Of a stretch of DNA of 64,000 nt, positions 53,220-62,613 are shown piece after piece. This DNA comes from Gammaproteobacteria bacterium (lineage in GTDB: Bacteria; Pseudomonadota; Gammaproteobacteria; Pseudomonadales; Azotimanducaceae). The position numbers and the translations under genes are program-made. Under the pieces are notes generated by a model. That model was given only the letters and a program-made list of their open reading frames with translations. It made no database searches and was not told where the DNA came from. The DNA lies in assembly GCA_026707045.1 (NCBI GenBank), contig JAPOXO010000062.1:1-64000 (forward strand), written 5' to 3'. Every line of letters begins with the position of its first letter. Position 1 is the first letter of the stretch.

Positions 53220-53993
53220 ATGACTATTCAACTCAGGCAGATTTGCTTGGTGGCAAGAGAATTAAGACCAGTAATCGATGATCTAACCTACGTGTTGGGC
53301 ATAAAGTCATGCTTTGTCGACCCAGGAGTGGGTGCATTCGGGTTGGAAAACACCCTTATGTGCGTCGGACGAAACTTCCTAGAGGTTGTCGCCCCCATTG
53401 AGGAAAATACAGCGGGAGGTCGATTTCTCGACCGAAGGGGAGGAGATGGAGGCTATATGGTCATTTGCCAAGCAAACAGCAGAGAGGAACAACAAGCAGT
53501 CCGTCAGCGCGCCTTGGACAACGGCATACGCATCGCGCATGAAAGTGATCGTTCGGATTGGGGCATTTGTCAAATCCATCCTCGCGACATGGTCTCCTCT
53601 TTCTTTGAAATTGATTGGATGAAACCGAACGATTTCACCGGTTGGTGGATGCCTTCAGGAGGTATGCAATGGGAAGACAAAGTAGACCAAACCTCAACCA
53701 TAGACTACCTTGGAGTCGAACTTCAGAGTGAGGATCCCGCTGAAGTGTCCGATCGATGGAGCAAGGTATCTGGAGTGCCTTCGATTCTCGTAGGTAGCGA
53801 AGTACACATCCGTTTCAACAACGCAACATTACGATTTGTAGAAGCGACGGATGGGCGCGGACCTGGTCTCGGTGGTCTCGATGTTTCAGTTGCCAACCGA
53901 TCTGGGATTCTTCAGCGAGCTAAGGAACGTGGAGGATATGTCAATGACCATCAAGTGGAATTGTGCGGCACTCGTTTCTATTTGAAAGACTAA
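53220..53993 (+). CDS. VOC (glyoxalase-like) superfamily protein
   Basis: This 257-residue protein has two beta-alpha-beta-beta-beta modules: the first from QICLVARELRPVIDDL to the GRNFLEVVAP strand, the second from DYLGVELQSEDPAEVSDRW to LRFVEATDGRG. FLEVV and LRFVEA carry the metal-type Glu positions seen in the superfamily, but a complete His/Glu set is not obvious. AGGA before the ATG supports the start. The preceding GST gene suggests a conjugation or detoxification pair; the substrate is unknown. Confidence 0.8.
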   Translation: MTIQLRQICLVARELRPVIDDLTYVLGIKSCFVDPGVGAFGLENTLMCVGRNFLEVVAPIEENTAGGRFLDRRGGDGGYMVICQANSREEQQAVRQRALDNGIRIAHESDRSDWGICQIHPRDMVSSFFEIDWMKPNDFTGWWMPSGGMQWEDKVDQTSTIDYLGVELQSEDPAEVSDRWSKVSGVPSILVGSEVHIRFNNATLRFVEATDGRGPGLGGLDVSVANRSGILQRAKERGGYVNDHQVELCGTRFYLKD

Positions 53994-54085
53994 AACCTAG
54001 AGACGAAAAACTCGAGCTCAAATAACATTTTGTCCAGACCACTTGCTTGATCAATGCACAAATCGTTGTAGTGTGCTTTGCCGTC

Positions 54086-55495
54086 CTACTCTTCCAAGGA
54101 TGACTCTTCGCTTTTTTCTCTGAGTTCAGCGGGCGTCAAGATGTTGAAGATCCTAAGATTGTCCTGATCGATCTTCGATTCGGTTAGCTTGGAACGGTAT
54201 TCGTCAGCAAGTTTTTGGGCAACCTCATTCTTTTCGACAGCTACCAATGAGCTAGCAAGTGTTGCGACTGCCCAAGGATCGTCTGGGTCAAGTTCAACTG
54301 CACGCTCCGCATAGTCCAAGGCCACCTCTCGGTGGGCCAATTGCTCCGATTGAACTAGCTTCCGCGCAGCTGACCAGTAATGATTCGCTGTTGCTGCATC
54401 GCCACGCTTTTCCAATCTGTCTTTGTACACTTCGTCCAATCGTTCGAAGTCTTTCCTTGCAAGGAGATATTGGGTTTCCCAAGAGTACTTTAGACTTCCC
54501 GGCAAGAATCGACTTTGAGGATCGCGAGTTCGCTCGTATTCCACGGCCTTATTCAGTGGATGTGAATCAAGCGCTTCAATATAGTCCAAGAATTTTTCGT
54601 CGCCTGCTTGGGCAGCTTCGGCGACGGACGTCAAAGTTGCCTCCAGAACGAATTGACTCATTGCGGCATCAGACGAAACAGCAAGAACCTCGTCATAGTT
54701 GTCGATTACAAACTCAACCATTTCATCGCCTCGCGGGTTTCTTGAATAAAAGTACATTACCAACTGAATATCGAATTCATTGATAGATTCAGACAACGGT
54801 CGACCTGCGAAGTATTCATTGGCAATAGCCTTGTATTTCTCTCCCTCCTCGTAATAGGCCGTCACACTGTCCATATCTTGGTTGTCCAATTCACGGAAGG
54901 AGAGTTCGACAGTTGCATCCAGTAGGTATTGCTGAATGAACTTCGCAGATCTCTCGCCAGAATCGTATCTTGCCTGCATTTCATCAAATTTGGAGTGTGA
55001 CTCTCCGAGCATTCGGCCCACCATTGAAATGAACTGATCGCTAGGCAATGCGCTAGATGAGCGGTTTAACTCGTTTCCGTCTGGATCCAAAATGAGATAC
55101 GTTGGATAAGCTTGTATGTCAAAGCGTGCGGCCAGCTCTGGTCCGTTTTGCTCTTCACTTTCCGCATCGAGCTTGTAGTTGATGAATCGTGCGTTAAAAA
55201 ACTCGCCTACTTCGGGCAATGGAAACACCGATTCCTGCATGACAACACAAGGTCCGCACCAAATCGTGTAGACATCCACAAAAACTAATTTGTCCTCTTG
55301 GCCTGCATGCGCAAGTGCCTCTTTGAACGTTCCATGAAAAAACTCCATCCCTTCGCTTGGAATTTCCGAAGTCCCCCCAAGGGATGCATTCCCGTCTCCG
55401 TTGATAACTTCATTGTTTGAGTTCGCATAGACAGTCAAGACCGATACCAACACGGCACAAGGCAATCGAAAGTCTCTAAATCCAATCAGCTTCAT
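54086..55495 (-). CDS. Thioredoxin-fold periplasmic protein, second of two paralogs
   Basis: This 469-residue protein is paralogous along its whole length to the lipoprotein at 2403-3881. A signal peptide (about 1-24) appears to be a standard type I signal without a lipobox, so this copy would be soluble. The thioredoxin domain (about 48-165) has WCGPC with Cys80 and Cys83, the shared FPLPEVGE(Y/F)FN block, NGPELAAR and the cis-Pro in AYPTYLI. The helical C-terminal region includes a TPR-like DYAERAVELDPDDPWA. It is in the same direction as, and 175 bases downstream of, the TlpA-type gene. Confidence 0.85.
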   Translation of the reverse strand: MKLIGFRDFRLPCAVLVSVLTVYANSNNEVINGDGNASLGGTSEIPSEGMEFFHGTFKEALAHAGQEDKLVFVDVYTIWCGPCVVMQESVFPLPEVGEFFNARFINYKLDAESEEQNGPELAARFDIQAYPTYLILDPDGNELNRSSSALPSDQFISMVGRMLGESHSKFDEMQARYDSGERSAKFIQQYLLDATVELSFRELDNQDMDSVTAYYEEGEKYKAIANEYFAGRPLSESINEFDIQLVMYFYSRNPRGDEMVEFVIDNYDEVLAVSSDAAMSQFVLEATLTSVAEAAQAGDEKFLDYIEALDSHPLNKAVEYERTRDPQSRFLPGSLKYSWETQYLLARKDFERLDEVYKDRLEKRGDAATANHYWSAARKLVQSEQLAHREVALDYAERAVELDPDDPWAVATLASSLVAVEKNEVAQKLADEYRSKLTESKIDQDNLRIFNILTPAELREKSEESSLEE

Positions 55496-55605
55496 GTTCC
55501 AATTCCCATTTACTTAAGCTGCGGCCCTATCTCCAGTCGCTACGATCAGTCGAGTGAAGCTAGTCTTGCACGGATACGACCATACCTCTCATCGGGCAAC
55601 GCAAT

Positions 55606-55646
55606 CGTCTCAATCGCAGCTTGATTCGGAAGCTGCGATTGAGACG
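55606..55646. terminator. Perfect 17-bp hairpin, probable terminator
   Basis: CGTCTCAATCGCAGCTT at 55606-55622 and its exact reverse complement at 55630-55646 flank a seven-base loop. It lies 24 bases beyond the stop of the TlpA-type gene on the minus strand. On the plus strand the hairpin is followed by AATTTT; on the minus strand no T-tract follows. It is the longest perfect inverted repeat I noticed in the window. It may be a transcript-end or mRNA-processing structure between two redox genes. Confidence 0.6.
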
Positions 55647-55669
55647 AATTTTGCAGTCACCTAAATTGG

Positions 55670-57580
55670 TTAGACTTCTTCGGGAATCTCGTCGCCTGTT
55701 GAAGTTTCTGATTCTTCCTCGTCAACTTCGTCATGGAGTTCTTCTTTATCTCCATGCTGCGTTATGAGAAACTCCTGAAGTTTGTCACCATCGATGTCCT
55801 TATCCAAGATGCATCCTTTGTTGTCAATCAAATAACTCTTAGGAATCCAACCTACACCATAGGCGACGGGTGTTGTTCCTTGAAATTCTTTGCCATCCAC
55901 TTCACCTAGATCAATCCAAGGCAATTCCAAGCTCAAGGATTTTTCTTCCCACTCCTCGAAAGTCTCATCAATCGCGATTGAAATGACCTCAAATCCGTCA
56001 TCGTTAAATGCGGCGTGGAGCCTCTTCAGTTTTGGAAAGCTAGCGATGCAAGGACCGCACCAAGAAGCCCAAAAGTCGACCAACACGTGGCTGTTTTCCG
56101 CGATAGTCTTGTACAACGACACTTCGGCACCATCAAGCGAAGTGAGTGTGAACTCCGGAGCCTTCTGTCCAGGAACGAGGCTTCTGTCGTTGGTCTCCGA
56201 CTCCATATGCATAACAATCTGATCTCGACTTGGAACTACACGACGTGCAATGAGATCGGCATCGAGAGAAGATGTGGCTAGTTTGTCTAAGGCTGTCAAC
56301 CGATCCTGAGATGATGCATATGCACCTAATTCGACAGCTAAAAGTGCTGTTAGAGGAGAATCGAGATTTTCCGCGATCTTTTGCAGCGCAGCCGTTCGAT
56401 AGCTTGAGACTTCAATCCTTAATTTCATGTGCTCCGGTGAATCTTCATCAATGGAAGGCTCATAGCTCCAAAGGTCTAACGCCTCGAACTTGCTTGTGTC
56501 AACGTGTTCACATCCTTGTGCCGATGGTATTTCAGTGCCGGTAGCTTCTGTCGGTTCTTCTATTTCTTCCACTGCTGCCACGGATTCCGATTCGGGTAGT
56601 CCAGCGGATTCTGCTGATGCACTTGTGTCGTCGATCGCAGGAGTAGCAGATTCGTCCTGAGAGCTTTCAGCCTCTACTCTTTGTGCCTCCATTTCTTGAC
56701 GGTATGCATCAAGCGCATCTTGATGAGCACTCACCAACGCCAGATAATCCTCGCTCGTTGCCCAACTTTCGATCACTGTGTTGTGATGAGACCCGTCGGG
56801 TGCACTAGCAACGAGTGTTGAACCATCCACCGAGACATCCACTTCGACTCCTGGTTCCACAATTGCTTGAACGCTTTCGTAAAGACCGTAACCAGCGCGG
56901 ACATACAAGGTGACAACCATAGGATCGCGAGACGAACCTTCGATCACGAACTTGCCATCGGTTGGATTTACTGGTCCCGCGGTGAAAGTCTTGGAGCTCT
57001 GTGTCTCTTCGTCCCAAGCACTCCCATAAATCTCTACTTCGGCAAACGATAGGTCTTCTTCAAGTTCACTCAGGTCGCCTGAAATTGCGTACTTGTGCGC
57101 TGAATTCTCATAGATTCGATACTCATCCAACAAGACGAGTTGATCGTAGCTACCTGGTGTCACTTGGTCGATTAACTTAAACCTCAAATCTTGACTTGGA
57201 GCAATCACTGCATCCAATTGCATAGGTTCTTTGGACCCGACAGCAACGGATATAGTGACTTTCGTAGGGCTGTCAATTGTGCCTCTAAAGGCAACCTTTC
57301 CTTCTTTAAACGAGCCAGATGCCAGTACATCATCGACCATTTTTCCGTTGTCATCGCTAACTTGACGTATCAGCTCCACTGTTACAGCTGAAACGTCTAT
57401 CGGGGCTTCAACTTCGATCTGTCCCGAGTCGATAGCGGACTGCATGTATGAAGGGACTTCCTCGAGATCGGCGACGACGAACTCGCCTGTTACGGTGTAT
57501 GGACTGTGAGGTGCTTCCTCGGCTGCGGTGATACACATTGTCATACCGAGCCATCCCGCGATTACTAGTAATTTCTTCAT
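55670..57580 (-). CDS. Secreted TlpA-type thioredoxin with DUF4369-like N-terminal region
   Basis: From the ATG of MKKLLVIAGWLGM (GGGAGA upstream) the protein has about 636 residues. It has a signal peptide, a beta-rich region (about 25-280) resembling DUF4369 ligand domains, a low-complexity Glu/Ser/Ala linker (about 290-350) and a helical segment. The TlpA/ResA thioredoxin domain (about 470-600) has GQKAPEFTLTSLDG, FWASWCGPC and GWIPKSYLID (cis-Pro). A strongly acidic tail ends in GDEIPEEV. DUF4369-TlpA combinations are best known from Bacteroidetes. Periplasmic disulfide reduction is the likely chemistry. A TTG six codons upstream is possible but less likely. Confidence 0.85.
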   Translation of the reverse strand: MKKLLVIAGWLGMTMCITAAEEAPHSPYTVTGEFVVADLEEVPSYMQSAIDSGQIEVEAPIDVSAVTVELIRQVSDDNGKMVDDVLASGSFKEGKVAFRGTIDSPTKVTISVAVGSKEPMQLDAVIAPSQDLRFKLIDQVTPGSYDQLVLLDEYRIYENSAHKYAISGDLSELEEDLSFAEVEIYGSAWDEETQSSKTFTAGPVNPTDGKFVIEGSSRDPMVVTLYVRAGYGLYESVQAIVEPGVEVDVSVDGSTLVASAPDGSHHNTVIESWATSEDYLALVSAHQDALDAYRQEMEAQRVEAESSQDESATPAIDDTSASAESAGLPESESVAAVEEIEEPTEATGTEIPSAQGCEHVDTSKFEALDLWSYEPSIDEDSPEHMKLRIEVSSYRTAALQKIAENLDSPLTALLAVELGAYASSQDRLTALDKLATSSLDADLIARRVVPSRDQIVMHMESETNDRSLVPGQKAPEFTLTSLDGAEVSLYKTIAENSHVLVDFWASWCGPCIASFPKLKRLHAAFNDDGFEVISIAIDETFEEWEEKSLSLELPWIDLGEVDGKEFQGTTPVAYGVGWIPKSYLIDNKGCILDKDIDGDKLQEFLITQHGDKEELHDEVDEEESETSTGDEIPEEV

Positions 57581-58040
57581 GTAAAAGAATTCTCCCAAAA
57601 CATTGATTTAACTGACCTGAGGGTTCCTAGTAGGAACAAACCGTACTGACCGTCGATAAGGGAAGTCAAACCAATGAGTCTTCTCAGTTGGTGAAAGTCC
57701 TATGCTACCACTCTAATTTTGGGCAGGTATTTTTGCCTTCCAAATATACGTCTCAAAATTGCACAGTCGCGTTCTAAGTACGTTCAGAATAGGGTTCGAT
57801 TTTCAAGTGATGTCAGTCCCACAAGTGGCAATCGTTAGGCGAATTCCGACTGTTCGGTTGCTCCCTCAGGAGTGGATCTTGGTTGGACCTCAAAAACTAC
57901 TCAACACGAATCGCCTGGCTGAAGTACATTAAGACACGCTTCAATGTCGTGCCTCCATACCATCGATCAGAACTTTGCGAGTTGAGTGTGTCTAAAAATG
58001 TACGGTAAGAGGCATCGTTCGTACAAGTGAGGAGTATTTT
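57581..58040. other. Divergent intergenic region with palindromic site
   Basis: About 460 bases between divergent genes. A 15-base odd palindrome, GTTCCTA-G-TAGGAAC, at 57623-57637 lies 43 bases before the TlpA-type start and looks like a protein-binding site rather than an RNA hairpin, since its loop is one base. No ORF of note is present. Promoters for both neighbours are expected here. Confidence 0.45.
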
Positions 58041-58778
58041 TTGAGATCGCACCTGGGCAATTGTCTCTCAGTAGCCACCTTGACAATTCTGGCCATTTTC
58101 CTATTACCCACACAAGCGAAAAACGTTGAAGCTGATGACATCAAAGACTTTGAGTCCTCGGAAAAATCCGTTAATCAGAGCTCGACTGACGCGAAGAATA
58201 TTCCCTCGAAAGTGTATAGGTGCGGGACGATCTTGGCGGACGGAAAGATCTGTGGTGGCCTAATAGGTGTATCAAAGAATCCAATCGAGACATCAAAGGA
58301 GCTGTTCACCGCGGTCGGCAGCCTACCCACGCCCTATGAGCGCCCCAACAGTCGCCAGACCATTTTTCTCAACGGTAGTTGGGGAATAGTGGCCAATCCC
58401 TACAGCGACAAGGTCGTATCTACAGATGGTCAAATCGAAATTGATGTCATCGAGCCTGACTTGGAAATTAGCACTTTGAACTGGAAATCGAAGGGAAAAT
58501 CTGAGCTCAAATACAAAGTGATTGTGGATGAGACCGTCGTTTTTGAATCGTCATATCGCACGGTGCTTCAAGATCAGCACCCATGGTTGAGATGGACTGA
58601 GATTTCTGACGAAGTAATAGATGCGTTGGAGTCCGGAAACTCGCTGACAGTGGCTCTTGTAAACAAATCTGCACAGGTTGTACACGAGGATTCCTACGAG
58701 CTTGCGGGCTTTTCGGAAAACCTCTTCGCCATCCGCAAGCTTCTAGCCGATGCCCCTAGGGTTGCGTATGAAGATTAG
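58041..58778 (+). CDS. Secreted hypothetical protein
   Basis: This 245-residue protein starts at TTG 58041, with GAGGAG five bases upstream. A signal peptide (about 1-26, ending LLPTQAKN) is followed by an acidic linker and a YRCGTILADGKICGGLIG block (two Cys at about residues 58 and 68). A beta-rich domain follows (about 110-220) with WGIVANPYSDKVV and the LDLEISTLNW-like PDLEISTLNWKSKG stretch. The two cysteines could form a disulfide, and a thioredoxin-type protein is encoded divergently next door. No family recognised. Confidence 0.7.
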   Translation: MRSHLGNCLSVATLTILAIFLLPTQAKNVEADDIKDFESSEKSVNQSSTDAKNIPSKVYRCGTILADGKICGGLIGVSKNPIETSKELFTAVGSLPTPYERPNSRQTIFLNGSWGIVANPYSDKVVSTDGQIEIDVIEPDLEISTLNWKSKGKSELKYKVIVDETVVFESSYRTVLQDQHPWLRWTEISDEVIDALESGNSLTVALVNKSAQVVHEDSYELAGFSENLFAIRKLLADAPRVAYED

Positions 58779-58814
58779 CTACCACTAACTTGGGGACAAG
58801 GCGAGGCAAGACCT

Positions 58815-59930
58815 CTAAATTCCAATCGCATATCGTTGATAGTTAACTAGGTCCGCGGATGTCCACATCTTACTCCGTAAGTCTCTAGCTAGTTCCTTGG
58901 AGGGCTTGTATCGATAACTTCGTTCCTGGGGATATTTCTGCCTCCTCGCAGCTATGGCAACATCAATGAGTTCGCAACTTCTTGCAATAAACTCCTCATT
59001 GAACGGACGCTCGGCCCATCCTTGAACTCCTAGTACTGAAGATCTTCGGTGGAAACCAAACACAAAGGTATACCGAGGATCGGAAGAACTATTGGGAAAC
59101 GATCCATGTACAACTTGCCGATTGCAAATCGCAACATCTCCCGGCTTGCACAATAACGGAACAGCACCCCCTATCCTCTCGAACTTAGCATCCCGCATCA
59201 TTTGCTTTAGGTCGGCTTTCCCATGTTTGTGCGTACCGGGTACAACCCACAACGCGTTGGCTGGCGTGGTCTCTTGCAGATTAACCATGAAGTTGAACCC
59301 GTGCGTTCCGGGATCCAAGGCGGGATTGGTCCAATGAGTAGTGCCGTCCTGGTGCCATGAAACTGCTGCACCAAGTCGAGGTTGTTTAATCCACATGGTC
59401 TCCGTGAACGGAGTGAAGTCGGGTCCATTGATTGCTTCCGCCAAAGCAAGCAATTTGGGATGTCCATAGAGTCCGAGTGCCGAATCCATAAATTGCAGCA
59501 ATCCACCAATTTGAAGCAAAACCTCTTTAGGAGAGCCAACGGGTGCAGCGGATTCCGAAATCTTTACTTGGTAGCGACCGCCGCCAACGTCCGTTTGACC
59601 ATACGGGTCAGAGAGAGGACGGGCGAAACGGAACAGCTTTCTCTGACTTTCGTCAAATGTCAGAGGATCACCTGATGCATCGGTCACTGCATCCGAAGAT
59701 TCAGGCGCACGTCCCAGCAATTCTTGAGTTTCGATATTTAGGTCATTAAGCTCTGAAGTCGATATGACTTTCTCAAGAACAAAAAAACCGTATTCCCAAT
59801 ACGCATTAACTATTGCACTGTCAATCTCCCCACTTTCACCTACAACGAGCGGGCCACGGTTTGACAGTGAAAGAGCTTTTTCACGAGACTCTTCGAAAAA
59901 CTCTGAGAGTGTGGCGCTTTGTTCATTCAT
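58815..59930 (-). CDS. Phytanoyl-CoA dioxygenase (PhyH) family protein
   Basis: This 371-residue Fe(II)/2-oxoglutarate oxygenase shows the iron-binding HxD in SWHQDGTTHW, the distal His in NRQVVHGSFPN and a 2-oxoglutarate Arg in SSDPRYTFVF. It is longer than the PhyH protein encoded at 6933 and only distantly similar to it. It begins 12 bases after the dehydratase gene, so it is the last gene of a glnS-dehydratase-PhyH operon. The operon hints at hydroxylation of an amino-acid-like substrate, which is inference. Confidence 0.87.
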   Translation of the reverse strand: MNEQSATLSEFFEESREKALSLSNRGPLVVGESGEIDSAIVNAYWEYGFFVLEKVISTSELNDLNIETQELLGRAPESSDAVTDASGDPLTFDESQRKLFRFARPLSDPYGQTDVGGGRYQVKISESAAPVGSPKEVLLQIGGLLQFMDSALGLYGHPKLLALAEAINGPDFTPFTETMWIKQPRLGAAVSWHQDGTTHWTNPALDPGTHGFNFMVNLQETTPANALWVVPGTHKHGKADLKQMMRDAKFERIGGAVPLLCKPGDVAICNRQVVHGSFPNSSSDPRYTFVFGFHRRSSVLGVQGWAERPFNEEFIARSCELIDVAIAARRQKYPQERSYRYKPSKELARDLRSKMWTSADLVNYQRYAIGI

Positions 59931-59942
59931 TGCAGTACTCTT

Positions 59943-60866
59943 TTAGTTTGCACTTGCATAAGACACATTTCCGCCACTCAGAACGATACCTACTTTCTTC
60001 TTCACTAAATCGGGATACCTGAGTATTGCGGCCAATGTAACAGCGCTTGAAGGCTCGATTACGATCTTCATGTGCTCCCACACCATTCTCATTGCTCCGA
60101 CTATTTCGGCTTCCGCAACCAGTGCTATGGTCGTACACGCTCGATGTAGGATTTCAAACGTCTGATCACCCAGTGAGGATCGCAAACCGTCAGCGATGGT
60201 AATTGGGTCGCGTGGAGACTCTCTTTTCCCTGTCTTCATAGACTGATAAGCATCGTCCGCCAGTTCGGGTTCTGCGCCTACGATCTCTACCCGCCCATCC
60301 GAAGCCAAAATTGCGCCCGAAGCAAGTCCTCCTCCCCCTACTGGAACCCAGATCTGATCCAAGTCAGAAACTTTCTCCATGAGTTCCAATGTTGCCGTTC
60401 CTTGACCTGCAATGATGTACGGATCATCGTAAGGCGGAATAAAGCGGGCATGACTTCTCTCAAGAAACTCAGCCAACTTAGTCTCGCGGCTAGCTAGATC
60501 GGATCCACAGTCGACTAGGTTTGCGCCGTAGCGAACCATAGCTGCCCGTTTGAATTTTGAAGCATCCTTCGGGACAACAACATGACAATTCATTCCTCGT
60601 AATCCTGCTGCCCATGCCAATGCGGCACCGTGATTACCTGAAGAGTGCGTCACAACTTCGCTAATCCCATCACTCATGGACAGTACTGCGTTCAAAGCTC
60701 CCCTTGCCTTAAAAGCACCCACTTTTTGGAAGTTCTCACACTTGAAGAAGAGCTCTGATCCGACTATGTCGTTAAGGGCCTGGCAAGTAAAAACTGGGGT
60801 GCGATGAATATGTGAACGAATACGCGACGCTGCCTTTTCGACCGACTCTCGTGAGAGGTCTGTCAT
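59943..60866 (-). CDS. PLP-dependent threonine/serine dehydratase family protein
   Basis: This fold-type II PLP enzyme of about 307 residues resembles catabolic threonine dehydratase, serine racemase and hydroxyaspartate ammonia-lyase. The Schiff-base Lys is in GAFKARGAL, the substrate loop is SSGNHGAAL and the phosphate-binding glycine loop is VGGGGLASGA. No C-terminal ACT regulatory domain is present, so it is not the biosynthetic IlvA form. Starts at 60866 and 60878 are both possible; the upstream one overlaps glnS by 16 bases. Substrate could be Thr, Ser or a 3-hydroxy amino acid. Confidence 0.87.
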   Translation of the reverse strand: MTDLSRESVEKAASRIRSHIHRTPVFTCQALNDIVGSELFFKCENFQKVGAFKARGALNAVLSMSDGISEVVTHSSGNHGAALAWAAGLRGMNCHVVVPKDASKFKRAAMVRYGANLVDCGSDLASRETKLAEFLERSHARFIPPYDDPYIIAGQGTATLELMEKVSDLDQIWVPVGGGGLASGAILASDGRVEIVGAEPELADDAYQSMKTGKRESPRDPITIADGLRSSLGDQTFEILHRACTTIALVAEAEIVGAMRMVWEHMKIVIEPSSAVTLAAILRYPDLVKKKVGIVLSGGNVSYASAN

Positions 60867-62509
60867 TTGGGTTTCCATCCCTCCGATAGTTTGGCCGTCC
60901 GGTGGTACACAGGCACTTCGTCTTTGCAGTCCCGATCTCGAACGTAATAACCAATCCTTTCAAATTGAAATCGAGCCGCTCGATGATCCACAACTGCTTG
61001 TTCCACCATTCCCTGATATGCGATTCTTGATTCCGTATTCAATTCGGATTCAAGCTCGTTTTTTCCGGGATTGCGAGTGTCAAACAATCTTTCGTAGTCG
61101 CGAATTTGAACATTGACAGAATTTTGAGCAGACACGAACTGAATTACGCCTTTCGGGCGAATTCCGCTGGTGTCTTCACCACTCTTGGAATTGGGAAAGT
61201 AGCTTGCTCTCAATGATTCCACCTTTCCGTCGCGGCCACGAATCACTTCATCACATTGGATGATGTACGCGTAGCGCAATCTAACAATTCCACCGGGAAC
61301 TAGTCGTCTGAATTTTGGAGGAGGTTGCTCAGCGAAGTCGGATCTGTCGATGAAAATCGTTGATCCAAAACTGAGGTTTCGCTTTCCGAGTTCTTTGTTT
61401 TTCGAGTGCCATTCGGCAGATAGCTGAATTTCCTCTTGTTCAAAATTCGTTATTTCAACTCTTAGTGGTTCGCGCAACGCCATCCCCCGCGGAGTGGTGT
61501 CTTCCAACTCGCTACGAACGCAATAGTCGAGAAGCTCAGTTTCGATGAAATTGTCTTGCTTGGTGACTCCGATACGCCGACAGAATTCACGAATGGCTGC
61601 TGCTGGAATTCCCCTTCTCCTCAGACCAGCAAGGGTAGGCATCCTTGGATCATTCCAACCATCGACGTAGTTGCCCTGTACAAGCTTGTTCAACACACGT
61701 TTTGACATCAGTGTGTACTCGAGATTTAGTCGTGAAAATTCGATTTGAGGCGGGTGAAAGTTGATGTTTATGTTGTCCAGAACCCAATCGTAAAGCGGCC
61801 GATGATCTTCAAATTCGAGTGTGCAAAGCGAATGTGTAATACCCTCCAAGGCATCACAAATGCAGTGTGTGAAGTCGTACATGGGATAGATGCACCACTC
61901 CGATCCCGTGCGGTGGTGGTCTGCATGGACAATACGATACAAAACAGGATCTCGCATGTTTATGTTCGGCGAACGCATATCGATCTTGGCCCGCAACACT
62001 CGTTCGCCGTCTTCGAATTCGCCTTTGCGCATTCTGCGAAATAGTTCCATATTCTCTGCAATGGAACGGTTTCGAAACGGGCTTTCTGTACCAGGATTAC
62101 TAAACGACCCTCTTGTGTCTCGGATTTCGTCCGGACTCAAATCGCAAACAAATGCCTTTCCCCGACCGATTAGTTCTTCTGCAAACGCATACAGTTGGGG
62201 AAAGTAGTCTGAGGCAAACGTTAGATTGTCTTGCCAATCGAACCCGAGCCACCGAATATCCTCTTGGATCGCGGAGACATATTCGGGGCTTTCAGTCAAT
62301 GGATTCGTATCATCGAAACGCAGATAGGTTATGCCGTCAAATTCTTGGGCGATACCAAAATTGAGACAAATTGACTTTGCATGTCCAATATGCAAGTAAC
62401 CGTTGGGTTCCGGAGGAAAACGAGTGGTAACCCTTACGGGAACACGGTCTGCGGCGAGGTCTTCTCGTATCCGATTGCGAATGAAATCTCGCAGGTCTTC
62501 ATTCTTCAT
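60863..62509 (-). CDS. glnS: Glutamine--tRNA ligase
   Basis: This class I synthetase charges tRNA-Gln directly. The 548-residue protein has the Rossmann domain with PPEPNGYLHIGHAKS (HIGH), the KMSKS equivalent LMSKRVL, DPRMPTLAGLRRRG, and the C-terminal beta-barrel anticodon-binding domains ending in FQFERIGYYVRD. The length matches E. coli GlnS (about 554). Presence of GlnRS supports a gammaproteobacterial type of tRNA-Gln synthesis. It is first in a minus-strand operon with the dehydratase and PhyH genes. Confidence 0.96.
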   Translation of the reverse strand: MKNEDLRDFIRNRIREDLAADRVPVRVTTRFPPEPNGYLHIGHAKSICLNFGIAQEFDGITYLRFDDTNPLTESPEYVSAIQEDIRWLGFDWQDNLTFASDYFPQLYAFAEELIGRGKAFVCDLSPDEIRDTRGSFSNPGTESPFRNRSIAENMELFRRMRKGEFEDGERVLRAKIDMRSPNINMRDPVLYRIVHADHHRTGSEWCIYPMYDFTHCICDALEGITHSLCTLEFEDHRPLYDWVLDNININFHPPQIEFSRLNLEYTLMSKRVLNKLVQGNYVDGWNDPRMPTLAGLRRRGIPAAAIREFCRRIGVTKQDNFIETELLDYCVRSELEDTTPRGMALREPLRVEITNFEQEEIQLSAEWHSKNKELGKRNLSFGSTIFIDRSDFAEQPPPKFRRLVPGGIVRLRYAYIIQCDEVIRGRDGKVESLRASYFPNSKSGEDTSGIRPKGVIQFVSAQNSVNVQIRDYERLFDTRNPGKNELESELNTESRIAYQGMVEQAVVDHRAARFQFERIGYYVRDRDCKDEVPVYHRTAKLSEGWKPK

Positions 62510-62613
62510 TGGCTCATTTTAGAATCGTGATGAGTCTTCCGACTTTAGTGATTCGATCTTCAACAGTACGGTTGACCAAGTGCTTCTCGGCAAGTAGCCG
62601 ACTTCGCACTTGT

